Below are positions 14,101 through 28,408 of a stretch of DNA of 64,000 nucleotides, piece by piece (position 1 is the stretch's first letter; each line of letters opens with the position of its first letter). This DNA is from Hyaloscypha bicolor E. Its lineage: Eukaryota; Ascomycota; Leotiomycetes; Helotiales; Hyaloscyphaceae. The stretch spans positions 248,001 to 312,000 of the forward strand of contig NW_020194685.1 in assembly GCF_002865645.1 (NCBI RefSeq), in the 5' to 3' direction. The notes below the pieces were generated by a model. That model was not told the origin of the DNA. It saw nothing but the letters and a program-made list of their open reading frames with translations, and made no database searches. Made by a program: the position numbers and the translations under genes.

Positions 14101-17100
14101 ACCTAAGCGAGAAAAAGCTAGTATATAATAGATTATATATTAGATATATAATTATTTTAATATTATAATATAACTTATACTAGGAGCTATACTATTTACT
14201 TCTTCCTTATATCTACTATATTAAAGTCTAGTATAAAGAGAACTTGCAGTTACTAGAAGCTTATTTCGGGTATTAAATAATTCTCCCTGTCTAATATTAA
14301 TATATATTTACTAGATAATAATTCGAGATTATTAGTAGGTATAAAATAAAGCAGGAACTAGAATTCATATAATAGGATTCATATAATATAACTACTATTA
14401 TTTTAGTAAGCAAAACTCAAATACTATTAATATATCTTAGCTCTATTATATTTATAATTAATATTACTTATTAGAGATAAGTATAAAGCCGAGACATATT
14501 TAAGAATAGGGAAAATAACCCTGTTTTTCTAATTCCGGAGAGCGACCTCCTATATATTTATCTATAGCTTAACTAGTAGCTTTGGGAATAAGTTAAAGAA
14601 TTATAAGATTAGGCTAAGGCCATATAAAGATACTATTATATATTATACTATATAGTTATTTGGGAAAGAAAAAGAAAAAGAAAGGGAAAAGTAATAGTAG
14701 GATAATAGTATTTATAACTTATAATAACTAGTAATCCTATATATTAATTTAGTAAAGTTAAATTCTTTATATAAAGAATTAGAAAAAACGGCTTAGAATT
14801 AAATTAACCTATTTACTAAGGATCTTTTATTCTATATTTATTATTTATTCTATAATATAGTAGAGGCAATAAACCCGTAATAGTATTATTTATATATTAG
14901 AGCTAAAAGCTTAAGTAATACCTTAAAATATAAGGAATTTTTTATAAAGCCAAATATAAATAAGGTATTATATTATAAGACAAGTAAAAAGTCTGGCTTT
15001 ATAGCCTAGTTATACTTACTAGGAACTCTAGTACCCGTTATTAGACTCTATTAAGTATAATAAATTAATATAAAGCAGGATTCCTAAAAGCCGTTATAAC
15101 TAGGAAGTATTTACCTATAAAGCTATATATAGCTATAAAGAGCTTGGATTTCAAGCCTGCTTTAAGGGATATTCCAACTTTACTATCTTATATAAGGTTT
15201 TACCCAAATCTATTATACTAGTTACTCTAGCCGGAATTTCATTAGACTTTTTTATTTGGAAATAGGCTCGCTTATACTAGTACTAATAACCCAGATTTAG
15301 CTATATTAACTCGTAAGCTTTCCGTTAATCCTGAAATATAAATAAGTATCTAACCTATATTTTAGTTAAAATAACTAGTTTTAATAAAGTAATACCCTTA
15401 AATACTAAATAGTATAGGATTTAAAATAGCTATTTTGGTAGAAATTATTATTAATAACTAGTAATTCTACTAATAAGAAAATTGCCTTAGAAATAAATAC
15501 TATTAAATACTATAACTAAAGCTATTTAGATATTTAATAAGATCTTTATTATTTCCTTTTCTTAAAGGCAGTTTCCTATTAATTATTTACCTATCTAGAT
15601 AAGTTCTATTATAGTTATGAGTCAAATATAAACTATTTTTCTTTAGATATAGCTATAAAAGAATTAAATACCTTTAAATATCTCGGAAATAAGCTCGGGT
15701 CTATAAATAGCCTTATCTTAATTATATAGGGCATACGGAAATAGTAATAAGAAAATAATCTAATAAAATAATTAATTAATTTAAAGAAAGAAATATCCTT
15801 ATATATCTTAATACTCTTACCCTACCTATTACTATCTAACCCGTTTCTAGCCTAGAAGCCTAATTAGAAAATTAAGCTTTTAGTAATTTAATTATTAACT
15901 AAAAAGAGAGCTATAGTCTGAGTATATCCTTAGTATCTTAATAAATCTAGTAATAAATCTAGTAATAAATCTAGGCCTATTACCCTAGAAGTACTACTTT
16001 TAGAGATCTGGGAGGTAATTTTGAGACTAGCTATTTCTAGAGATTATTTCTGGAGGCTATTTCTAGAGGTTATTTTTTAGAGGTATTACTTCTAAAAGTA
16101 TATTACTAAAGCCTAATATCTTATATAATTAAGATATAAAGTATACTAAATACTATAATAACTTTTGGCTTCTAATTTAAATATCTTTCTATAAGCCAAT
16201 TTATTAGAGCCTATATTATTTCTCCTATACCATATATCCGAGTTTTATACTATATTAATCTTACTAAGACTCCCTAGAATATAAATATTATTTAATAGTA
16301 TACTATAGTACTTATAGCTATTATTATTCTTTTAATTATTTTCTATATATTAGAAATTTCTATTAGCTTTCTATATACCTATATAATATACTATTTTCTT
16401 AAGTATATTTTCTACCTATAGGTCTATAAATATATAAGTAATACTACTTAATATTATATACTCTTAGTTATTATTCTTCTTATAAGTAATATTATTTGCC
16501 TTATAAATAATTATATAAAGGCCTTATAGTAAACAGGACTATTATCTATAATAAATCTCATTTCTCTTACTTTCGGAAATTATATAAACTTTATTATTAG
16601 TAGCTATAAACTTGAATATAAGGCTTATAATATTATTTATTATTAGATAAAGCAAGTAGCTATAATTAAGGAAGTAATTCATATAATTCTTACTATAGTA
16701 TTATAGATACCTAACCTATATTTATTAACTTAAATAGTAGTATTAATAATAAGTTCCCTTCCCGAAATAAGAACTATTAATTAAATAAACCAGGCTATCT
16801 CTACTATAACTACTATTCTAATTACCTTATTTTTAATTATATAATATTATTTCTATAAGATCTTCTTAAATATCTATCGGATTCTAGTAATAATTATTAT
16901 AATTACTATTTGAATTCATATTTCGGGAAAACTATTTAGTATACTAATAATATATCTCCTTATTATATATATATATAAGTATCTTTATATCTTCTCCGAA
17001 CTTGCCAGATACTTTATTAGAACCTCCGTAATTAGAAATACTTATATAAAGTCTCTATTAAATTCTTACCAGATACTTATTAGGTCTATACTAAGATCTT

Positions 17101-19080
17101 AAGGCTCTAGAAATACTAAGTAAGCTAATATATATACCTCTATATCTCAGAAGCGAGCTATAGTACTTTCTTTTAATTATATCTATATATAATTATATAA
17201 TAATACCCGTATAATAAAGATTAGGATATTATTATCTTTATTATTTAATAATAAACGGGATTTATATAAAATTTTCCTAGTAATAATAACTTATCCCAAC
17301 TTACTAAATTAAGAGCCATTATTAAAGGACCTTATAGTAAGGAGATATATTTTAATAAATACGGAATAGTTTTATTATTTATAATAAGTATTAGTATAGC
17401 TAGCTAGTTATCTTATATAAAGTAATTTCTCGAGAATTTTTATAATTATAATATAAAAGTAAGGAAAATTATATTATTTTAATAGGTAAATTCTAAAGAT
17501 AGGCCTTAGTTAATTTCAGGAAAACCTTTACTAATAATTACCCCGAAAAATACTTGAAATAAGTGAGATAATAAATAACTAACTTACTTAAGTAAGATTC
17601 TAAATATATAAGTTTAATTAAAGTAACCTATTAAAGTATCCCTAATTCATATTTCTAATAAGTCCTTAATATATGTCTTTTTATTACCGGCAATTATATT
17701 ATTAATAGTATAAAATATAATATAATTAGTTAAGTTAGTAAATATAACTATATTATAATAAATTATAGAGGCTTTAATATTAAGAATCTAATTAGATCTG
17801 AAATTAAAGAAAGAAAGAATTAAAGTATAATCTTATATAAGTCTAGTAATAAACAGATACTATACTTATTAACTAATAACTTAATAATATATATAAATAA
17901 TTATATAGGAAAATAAGTCTAAGAAATTATAAGGCAAATATTAGATAAGAATATTTACTTAAAGAAATTACTATTTTACTTATTATAATTCTAATAAGCT
18001 ATATAAGTAATTAGAACTTAATAGAATAATATAATATAAAATAAATTTACCTACCTATTAATTTATATATAAAATTTAGAATATTTATATATTTACTTAT
18101 AAATATGAGTTCCTAGTATAAGAAATATATTATATATTTTAAGAGTATAAACCATACTAATTCCTATAAATAATAGAGTTATTTATATAAATAGTAAATC
18201 TAATTTTAGTCTATTATATTTATAACTAGATAGTTATATAAAGTAATAATAATATCTCTAGATATAATTAAGAGATATTTCTAATCCGGACTAATATATT
18301 TGGAATATACCTATACTATTATAGCCTTTAATAAAAGCTTTAGAAGAACTATAGTTATTATAAGGGCTAGCGGGCGAGTTATAGGAAGGGAATTGCCTTT
18401 ATTATAAAGAGCTATAAGTTCGGTTATTATTCGTTTAATTTCTTCTATTATTTTACTTATCTCTAGAAAAAAAGTAACTTTCTATAATAGAGATAGTTAG
18501 CTATTAAGGTTAGAGATAATAAGGCTATATTTATATATTATATAGAAAGTACGAATCTATATCTTAATATTAATTATAACTAACTTAATATCTGGGTTTA
18601 TAGAACTAGACTTAAAATCTATTTCTATTATATAAAAGTCTTATTATAGTAAAAATATTACCTAGCCGTTTTATATATTATTAGAATAAGAATGAATTTC
18701 TTAGGTAATTATAAAACATCCCTAAAATATAACTAGCCCTTAGTTAATAAGGATTTCTAATAGTAAACTAATAATAATCCCTTATCTTTATCTTATCTAT
18801 TACTTTCTTTAAAATAAAGTATATATTAGTAATAATAAGATTAGGCCTAAAGAAAATAACTGAGATAGTTATTAATCGAGGTTCCGAATAGTAACTTTAG
18901 CTACTTAGTAAACTAATTATATATTTTTGACTAATATAGTTATAGTAAAATAAAACGGAGCTTTAGTATATAAGAAAGAGGGGCATTTATTAGGTATTTA
19001 TACTAATATTATAATTATAATCTAGCTCTTAATCTATAAGAACTAATAAAGATTTATTAATAATATATAGACTAGTATAA
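2177..19080. other. RIP-destroyed block, 17 kb, unassigned
   Basis: Continuous AT-rich, TA-rich sequence with stretches of residual GC (for example around 6.7, 8.7, 11.9-12.4 and 15.0-15.3 kb) that suggest former coding DNA. Both strands can be read as long frames if TAA/TAG are taken as mutated glutamine codons, but this happens by chance in RIP DNA, where TGA is rare. I recognised no reverse transcriptase, transposase or helicase motif here. A short cluster of near-repeats (CTATTTCTAGAG-like) lies at 15.95-16.1 kb. Confidence 0.5.
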
Positions 19081-19380
19081 GCTTATATACTAGTACGAGA
19101 GTTATGAGTAATACGAGAATTCAGGCTAGTACGAGAATTAAGGCTAGTAGAAACATATAAGCTAGTAGGAATATATAGGCTCATATAAGACTTTAAGCTC
19201 TTATAAGCTTATATATTAGTACGAGAGTTATAGGTAATACGAGAATCCAGGCTAGTATAAGAATTAAGGCTAGTAGAAATATATAAGCTAGTAGAAATAT
19301 ATAGGTTCATATGAGACTTTAAGCTCCTATAAGCTCATATACTAGTATAAGAGTTATAGGTAATATAAGAATTAGTATTA
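19081..19380. repeat. 126-bp tandem repeat, about 2.4 units
   Basis: Units start at 19081, 19207 and 19333 (period exactly 126 bp, 42 codons), the last one partial. Each unit itself contains shorter copies of CTAGTACGAGAATTAAGG-like and CTAGTAGAAATATATAAG-like blocks. Read on the minus strand the unit encodes alternating TSL, NSR and TSLY motifs. It lies about 0.85 kb beyond the recognisable end of the minus-strand DUF3723 relic, so it could be the repetitive tail of that gene or a separate minisatellite. Confidence 0.75.
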
Positions 19381-20219
19381 GTATAATTTTATATTCTAAT
19401 TATAAAATAAGTAAGTTATTTCTTTATAATTATTCTTTTTTTTAGCTCGGGTATTATAGGTTAGAGCTTATTTTTTATAATAGATTCTATTTCAGAAATA
19501 ATTAGTAATTTATTAATTTCTTTCTCTTTTCTTAGTACTAGTACTATAGTATATATATTATTACTAATTATTATATTATAGTACTTTTCTGGGATAAGGC
19601 TATAGCCTCTTATTATTATTAAATATATATCTTTCCAAATATACTTAGTAGCTACTTACTTTATTTTAGAAGAATTACTATATAATATAAAGTATTTCTG
19701 GTTTTAGAGGCCTCTCTTCTAATATATCTAGAAAACTATTTAGTACCTAGAGAGGTCTATATCTTCTTTATTAAGATATATAATAACCTATATTATTTTT
19801 TAGTTTCTGAAAAATATAATCTAGAAAATAGGAATAAATATATATATTCTTGCTAGCTTATAAAATAAGTACTAGTACTATCTATTCCTGGCTCAATGAA
19901 TTCTCGCTAGCTTATAAAGCAGGAACTAGTACTATTTATTCCTGGCTTAATAAAGGCAAAAGTATTAGGTAGTCTCTCTATACTCGTTTTCGTATTAAAG
20001 GCTTGGCTACTAGAGCTTAGGATAATACTAGTCCGGACTTGGTATTATAGGGAAATATCCTATTACTTTCTATAATTATATTAATTTCCGTATTTCGAGG
20101 TAATAGTTCTTATAGAGCCTTAGCTATAGTACCGGACAAGTATTTACTAAAAAATATAAAGTATATTAATCTCTAAATAAAGAATAATATAATTTCTTTC
20201 TCTCTTATATTAGTAGTAT

Positions 20220-21960
20220 TATAAAGAATATCTAAGAAAAAGTAGTTCCGCTTATACTTATAAGTAGTCTAAAAGAACTAACTATACTATTATAGAAGGG
20301 ATTTACCGGGTCTATTTATTATTACTAGGGGCTTAATATACTATTAGTTTTTTTTAATAATTATTATATATATTCTTATTATCTATTTCATATATTTCTT
20401 AAAAAATTACTAATTATAGGTATATAATTCAGGAGGGTTATGTTTTAGGAAAAAGTTATAAGCCTTAATCTTATATGAATTATTAGCCTTTAGCTATCTA
20501 ATAACTTCCGAATTAAAGCCTAGCTAATTAGCTAAGAAAGCAAACTAGTACTAAGTTATAGAATCAGGCTCTTTAATAGTTAGCTTGAGCTAATTCTTTT
20601 TTTTCTTTAGGTATTCTCCGATTATCCGGAGAAAATATTATAATATAAAAAAATAAAGCTATTAGTAGCCAAATTCGATCTAATCTATTATATTCTTTTT
20701 ATATATATTAAATACCGTTTCGGTATCTTATATAATAACTATACCAGGAGTCTAGTTTATACTAGAGAACTACTACTCTATTATATTATATAATAATTCC
20801 TTAAAAAACTACTTAATTAAAGCTTAGATAATCTTTATATATAGGCTCAGTAACTTCAGGTCTTTAAAGAGCATATATAATAAGGGAATAAGATAAGCTA
20901 TTCTTGAAATATTATTCCAGATTAACCTTTACTCTTTCTTTCCTCTTATCTCGGGAAAAAGCTTACCTAAATTAAAGAGTATTTTAAGCTAGCTCAAGTT
21001 ATTTCCTAATACTTATAGAGCTCTTAGTTATAAAGTTTTAATAGTGAATTAGTCGGTCTTATATATGAGATCCGTATCTCTATCCAGAATAAAAGACTAT
21101 ATTTACTAGATAAAATTAAGATAATATAGGACCTCTTACTTAAAAATTAGTTTAGATAATTATAATAGGGATTACCTAGTAGATATTATTAAATTATATA
21201 GCTAGAACTTCCTATATATTACTAAGTAAGAATTCTAGCCTTACCTAGAAACTATAAATAGCTAGTAAGATATTAAAAGCCTCCTTATATCTTTCCCTTA
21301 TTAGAAGCTAGCCCAGACCTTTCTACTTGCCTTTAAATAAGTATATCTACTACTACCTTATAATAAAGGGCTTATTTTACTATTAGTAGTTTTAGATCTT
21401 TCTATAGATTTTACTATTAGTAAAATTAAATAAGTTAGAGTATTTCTTATTTAAGGTAGCTTTAGCTTCCGGACTTATTACTAGATAAGAATAATATTAG
21501 ATATTCTAAAATAACTATAAAGGGTTTTAAGATTAAATCTAATAAGTATAAATCTATTATTTACTATTCTTCTTTTAGTATTAAGATTTCCAGAGTAGCT
21601 AGGATCTAATATTAGCTATAGAGGTACTCGAGTATATAATTTAGAAGTAATATTAGCTTGAGAAATATATCTTATATATTATTAAGAAAATCTTTAAGTA
21701 TTTTACCTAAATATTAAAGTATAACTTTTAGGTCTTGCTTAATAATAATTATTAGTATATAATTAGATAGTAATAGCTAAAGATAGCCTTATCTTATAAA
21801 AATTCTCTTTAGTCTTTTAATATTTTTCTTATTAATATCTCTTAAGTACTCGGGCTTAAAGTTAAGCCTTTTTAGACTAATATAAGCTATCTTTCGAAAA
21901 TTCTCTTCTTAATCTTTGGCAAGCTTTCTTTCTAGCTTAGTAATATAATACTAGATATTA
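20220..21960 (-). pseudogene. DUF3723-family protein relic, near full length, RIP-inactivated
   Basis: Reading the minus strand with TAA/TAG as former CAA/CAG gives the family's landmarks in order. Near the N-terminus is YLRDINKKNIKRLKRIF (RC of about 21803-21853). It is followed by a stretch like the family's DQQDL..GK..DLLNN segment, then a centre reading TYTLFKDLKLL (about 20847-20880, family TFFEDLKYLE), and a C-terminal part ending near 20230. The span is about 580 codons, normal for the family. Every frame is interrupted by TAA/TAG, so it is dead. DUF3723 proteins are of unknown biochemical function, occur in Pezizomycotina, and are among the recurrent accessory genes of Starship giant transposons. 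The assignment rests on remembered family consensus and not on a search. Ends are approximate. Confidence 0.65.
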
Positions 21961-23699
21961 TATTATATATTTATTATTTTAATATAAATAATAAAGAAAA
22001 AGAAAGATAAAGCAGATAATAAATAAATAAATAAAAGAAATATAAAATAGACTTTAAACTAGTAAATATATCTAGTTTTACTATTTTTATAATATTAGAG
22101 AAATAATTATATAATTCTGGCTTTTAGGCTCTATTTTAGATATCTCTTTTCTATTACCTAGTATTAGAAAAATATCTAGTAATATTCTTAATACCCTTAG
22201 CTAGAATTATTATTAATATAGGTACTATTTCTAGCCTCCTATCTTATTTTCTTAAGCGGCTCTAGTTTTAGTATAGGTAATTAGATAATAAAGTCTTCTC
22301 TCTTCTTTTAGGTAATAACTCTAATTTTTACTATTCTATTTTCCTTATATAATAAGAACTACTATTTATTTATACGAGATTATAAGAAATCGAGACTTTT
22401 TCCGAAATAATCTCGAGAGCTCTTAAATTCCTCAAGCCGGCTCTGGTTTATAAAAGCCTTAAACTAATAGCCCGCTTTTATATTTCTTATAACTAACTTT
22501 ATTTCCTTTTTATATATTATAATAAGTATAGTATATTAACTAGAGAGATTAGACTTAACTATAATATAGTTTCCGGGCAAAATTTAGTTAGAGAAATAAG
22601 GAAATATAACTTTTTAGGCTATTATATTACTAAAAAAAAACCGATATAATAATTCTTAAAGCCCTATATAGTAAAAAAGAATATAGTATAAAGAGTAATC
22701 TAACCTAAGTAATAATACTAGTAAGGTTATTTATAATATACTCTTATCTCAACTATTACTTAAACTTAATATATCCAAATCTTTTTTTATATTATAAGAA
22801 ATATATAGCCCAGAAGAATTATTACTATATAACTCATTATCTCTAAGAAAAGCATTACCTTAGTAATACTATACTAAGGCATACTACTATAAATCAGGGA
22901 TATTAGTAATTATTATATATAAGAACTCAGCCATATTTAAGCTTTTTGTAATAAAATATATAGCTAGTTTAGAGATTAATAACTAAGCTTAAATCCTTTA
23001 TTAAGTTAGAGATAAGAATTTCCTTACTAGTTATAAAATATTTATATATAATAATACTATCTTTACTATTTTCGAATATATAGCTATTTCTCTAATAAAT
23101 CTTAATAGATCTATTATATTACTAAATAAGATTCAGGTAATAATAATTATATATAAGGTAAGCTATTACTATTAAAACTCTTTAGGCTTTAATATTAAAG
23201 TAGTAGGTACTAATAGGACTTAATTTCCTTATCTCTCGAGATATAATATATAGAAATATTATATATTCTACTATATTTCTATTTCTTTATAAAGATATTA
23301 AAATTAGTAAGGCCTCGACCTAAGAACTACTTACTTTACTAATCTATTATCTAAGCTAATCCTAAAGGCTATATTAATATTAGTCTATAAAGTTACGGGC
23401 TATATAAAGATACTAAAGTATTAGGCTTTATAATATTCTAACTTATAAAGCAAGGCGGCTATTCCCGTAAAAAACTAGCCTTAAAGTATCCCAATAAGTA
23501 GTCTTAATAAGTAAACAAGTTTCTATATTTAATAATATTAAGTTTAACTAAAGAACTTCTATTAATAAGTTATTTAAATTCTTACTTTCTATATATTCTA
23601 ATTTCTCTAGTATATTTTCTTAAATAACTTACTATAAAAGAAGAAGCTTATAAGCCTAGTTAGTTATATTCAGATATCCTTATATATTCTATTCTATCT
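21961..23699. other. RIP DNA between the two DUF3723 relics
   Basis: AT-rich sequence that would hold the shared 5' regions of the two divergent relics. The N-terminal part of the plus-strand relic may begin here, but I could not place a start. No other feature is recognised. Confidence 0.4.
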
Positions 23700-25560
23700 T
23701 AAAGGGCTATAATAGTATATCTGAAATCCGGAGAAAACATTTTAATAATAATAACCTAACTATATATAGGAATAAAAAAGATTTATTCTAAATATACTAC
23801 TACTAAGAACTATAGATTTTAAATAGATTTAGAGTATAAGAACAAACTATATAAAGCAAGAAATATTCTAGTAATAAAAATTAAAGGGCTTTAGTAAAAA
23901 AAATATATATTATTAAAATAATACTTCCTAAGACTAGAAAGAATAGAAATAATATAAAGGTTATTAGTAGTCTTTATATATTAGCTCAAGAATTAAAAAA
24001 TAACTTCTTATAACTAATATTAGGGAAACGAGCTTATAAATGCAGGGCTAGGCTTATTTAAAAAAACAAAGAAAGAATTACCTTAAGAATATAATTAAGA
24101 TTTCTTAACTAAGATCTATAATAGTAATATAAAAATTATTACTTTCTATAAAATAAAAGTAATAAGATACTATAATATTAGTATATTACTAGAAATAACT
24201 ACTTGCTTTATTTATCTTCTAGTAAATAGTAAACTAGCTTGAGAATATTAAAAAAGTCTAGGGCAGATTCCTTAATAGGATTATAAAAAGGTAATAAAAA
24301 GTTAATAAGGTTACTATAAAGGTTATAGAACTCAGGGCCCCAAGAATATTAACCTTAGATACTATATTTCTTTATAGCTATATTTTAGAAGAGATGATTT
24401 TTAAAAAATTTAGTTCCTAAGAACGAGAGGTTATATAAAATAATATTTAAGTATTTAAAGGTATTATTTCTTTTCTATTTACGTTTTTTAAAGACATTAA
24501 ATTCTTAGAAGCTTATATTAATAATATAAAGCAATTAATTATAGTCTCTCTAGATTAAATAGTTCTTACTATATTAAATAATTTATTTTTAAGCTAGAAA
24601 GAAAACTAGTAAATCCAGATTACTAAAATAATCTTCTAGTCTAAAAAGAGAAGCTTAGAGACTTATAGGATACTCGGTATTCTATAATTACTTACTTTTA
24701 GTATATATAAGTATTTAAACCTCCCTAAATATCCTATTAAAAAGAATCTAAAAATAATACTAAAAGCTAAGGCTAATTAAGACATGCTCTAATAGTTTGC
24801 TTCTCTAGCTAAATAACTAGGCTTTAATTCTCCTAAAATCAGGGCTCTAAAGCGGCTTCTAATTCCTTCTATTATTTAAGATACCCAGGAATTTATACCT
24901 CTTCTTATTATAACTAGTCTAGGAATAATTATTAAGTAAAGATATGGGATCTCATATATAAATAGCTTTAAAGATAATATAAAGTATTTATTCCTATATA
25001 ACTTATATAAAGACAAAAATAAAAGTAGTAAAGAAATTACTTTCTTTTTTATTCTTAAGTTCTAATTTAAGGCTTTTTTCAAATTACCCTAATAAAGCAG
25101 GCCAGGAACAAGTATTAAAAGTTTGAATTCTTTTTACTTACTAACCTCTTACTAATATATCTATAGAGATATAAATATGAAATACCAAGGACTATAAATC
25201 CCTAGTAACTAAACCAAAAACAGGAATAAGAAAGTATATAAGTTTAGTAAAAAATAAATTTGGCTAAGTAAATATAAGACATTATTAAGCTTATATAATA
25301 GAAGATAAGCGAATATATAATTAAAGCTAACTAGAGGCTCGAAATGAAATAGGAACCAGAGGCGCCTATTAGCTAACTCTTAGATACTCTTCCCTTTTAA
25401 TATATATTTTCTATTATTAATAAAATATTTTCTAGGGTTAGATAAAGCTATAATATAAACTTAATTTATTAAAGAAGCAGATATTATTACTATATATTTT
25501 ATAAAAGGAAATATTAATAGAAATAATAAATAAATAGGTATTACTTATTCTTTTTTTAAA
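23700..25560 (+). pseudogene. Second DUF3723-family relic, RIP-inactivated
   Basis: With TAA/TAG read as former glutamine codons, the plus strand shows a chain of DUF3723 landmarks: IELRAPRILTLD (about 24325-24360; family LQ.RAP), then FLFTFFKDIKFLEA (about 24472-24513), then LAKQLGFNSPKIRALK (about 24806-24853, in which Q is a TAA codon), then KYLFLYNLYKDKN followed by KEITFFF (about 24985-25052; family RKFLFLDNLHD..EITSFFV). The N-terminal third is less clear, and the 5' end given is a guess. Stops throughout make it non-functional. It is divergent from the minus-strand relic, and the two are not close copies of each other, so RIP probably acted through other copies in the genome. The family is of unknown function and is linked to Starship elements. 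Confidence 0.65.
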
Positions 25561-28408
25561 GTAAATAATAATTTATTTATTAAGAATACGAGAATTAGTA
25601 GTATTATTCTTTTTTTAATCTAATAAGTTATAATTACTATTATTTTTGCCTTATATCTATTACCCTATTATTATATTATCTTTTTTCTTTTCTATTTATT
25701 ACCTAGCTATTATACTATCTTTTTTCTTTCCTATCTATTACCTATTTATCTTATAATCTTCCTAGCCTTTAATTACCTAATATTCTCTCTCTAATATCTT
25801 AGTAATATATATTAGCTCTATTTCTAGCTCTTATATATTTTTCTAAGATATTTTATAATTTTCTAGATCTATTATAGCTTGATTTTTACTACCTTATACC
25901 TCTAGCTCTAGTATTTCCTCTTGAGATTTAATATCCGGAATTAAAAATAGATAGTTTTTACTATATAGTTAAGTTACTATTAGTTCTAGAAAAAGAGTTA
26001 ATACCATAAAAATAGAAATAAACTTCTAAGTAATTTAGAGTTATTATAGCTATATCTATTATATATTTACTACCTATATCTCCGAAAAGCTCTACTTTCT
26101 TTAGATCTGTCTCTAGAAAGTAATAGTTTCTAAAGAGCCATACTTGCTTTAGTATAATTACTATAGAGCTACTTACTCTTAGTATAATTACTCTAGAGCC
26201 ATAGCCTCTATAGAACTATAACTTCTTTAGTATAATTCCTATAAACTTTTTGCTTTTAGAGAGCTATATAATATAATTTCTAAAAAGCTATTTCTTACTT
26301 AAGCTAGTTCTAGCTATCCCGCTTTTAAGAGAGCTAATTCTTGCCCTTAAGAAATAACTACTTAATAGGAGGCATTTCTAGTACTTAATTATTAAGTTAA
26401 TTATGGCTATTTATTAAGAAGCTATTTCTAGTATCTTAGCTTATAGTAACTATATTTAGTTATGTATTATTTAGTTACGTATATATATTACCTAAAAGAA
26501 AATTCATAAGAGTATATAGTTTATAGGAGGCTATAAGCTTCTAGTAAAAAATTTATAGGAATATATAGCTCTTGGAAATACTAGCTTAGTAAGGGCCAGA
26601 GGAAAGAATAACTAGTAATTATTAGATATATAACTGAGAAGAATTCTAAACTTTTAGTCTATTAATTTTAATAATTCTTGGGATATTACTAGTTAATTAT
26701 ATTTTGTATTTTAAAGAAAATATGTGAGATTTTAATAAGTTTACTAAGTATTTTATTTCTATTTTCAGGCTCTTATATCTACTTACCTTAGTACTTTTAG
26801 GCTATATATAATTACTAAGGCTACTATTTGGTACTACTATAATATAGAAAGAAATTCGGTTATATATATAAGTAAGAGCGAGATATTTCTATTAAGTTTT
26901 ATAAATAAGTTATATTTATATTACTTCTTTAGATTATTCTAATAATACTAACTAATCTTTCTATACTTCTTTATAGTTTCTAAATACTCTTATTATATAT
27001 AAATCTAATGCCTCTCTATTATCTTCTTTATATATTATATTCCCAAGAGTATTAACTTCTTCTATAAGTATTTATTTAGCCTCTATATAACTATTTTTAT
27101 AAATACCTCAGGTAAGTTAGATATAGCTTAATAAAACTTAAGGTATTATAGTTTAAGATACCTATTATTATTTTAGTTACCTCTTAATTTATAGCTATTT
27201 AGTCTAGGGAAAAAAATCTTTTCTCTCTTATATATTTAATATTAATTTTATAGATATAAAAGAAGCGTTTCTAAATAGATTATATAATTAACTATATATT
27301 ATATATATTATATTTATTACTTAAGGTTAGTAAAGAACTTTACTAAAGGAACTTTATTATAATTCGAGGATAAAGATTACTATTAGCTTATAAATATAAC
27401 TAATATGATTTTATAAGACATATTATAAAAAAGTTTTTAATTTATAAATATTAGGGATTCTAGTAAAGCTATATAAACCGGTACTAATAGTAAAGGTATT
27501 CTTTAAATAAAAAATAAAGCTTGCCTCCTTATAAAATTACTTATTAATAAGAAGAAGCTACCTAAATCTTTTCCTATATCTTGGCCTTCTATTACCCTTA
27601 TAATCCTAGATATATTTGGCTAGTAGATTATATATCTTAATATTATAAGATAAAATAAGAATTATAGAATAGATAATATTATATAACTTAATTAGGAGCA
27701 AGAAAAAAGTGGCTATACTATACTATAAATTAAAGAGATTATATTATTATTATATTATATCTGAGATTTATAAGTTTTCTAATAAATATAGCTTACTAAT
27801 TTAAAATAATAGGGCTATATAAAATAAGGAGCTATAAATAAAAATGTGAAACTTCAGATACTAGCTTCTTTTCCGGATACTAAGATTAAGTAAGGGGCAT
27901 TTCCTAATTCTCTAGTATAAGTATATAGTTATTTTTAAGAACTAGTATCTCTAGAAATTACTATCTATAGGAATAGATTATTAATACTAGGTTTAGTATA
28001 GTGGTATATATGCCTATTTTTATCTATTAAAGACTTAAATAATATCTTATTTCTACTACTTTTAATTATTGCCTCTAATAACTATAGGCTTAGTAAAAAT
28101 ACCAGAAATTTTAATATTAATATCTTATTACTAAATTTACGCGAAAATTTAGGGGCCTCTAGCCTATAAATTTAGTAATAAACTACCTAAAATTTAGGAA
28201 CTATATACTAAAAAATTAGTAATAAGCTTATTAGAATTACAAAACTTATAAAATTACAATTTTAATAAATATTAATATTTTTATTAAAGATTTAGTTATT
28301 TTATATATTTATTTAAACCAAATTATTAGCGTTTTTAATACTTATAAATCTTTAATTTTTAAGTTATATAAAATAATAGTAAATAAAAATAATTAAATAA
28401 TAATTAAA
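25561..28408. other. RIP DNA, 2.8 kb, no gene recognised
   Basis: AT-rich. Between about 26100 and 26320 several short near-repeats (GAGCTA.TT.CT.TAGTATAATTACT-like) suggest a decayed tandem repeat. Nothing else could be assigned. Confidence 0.45.
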
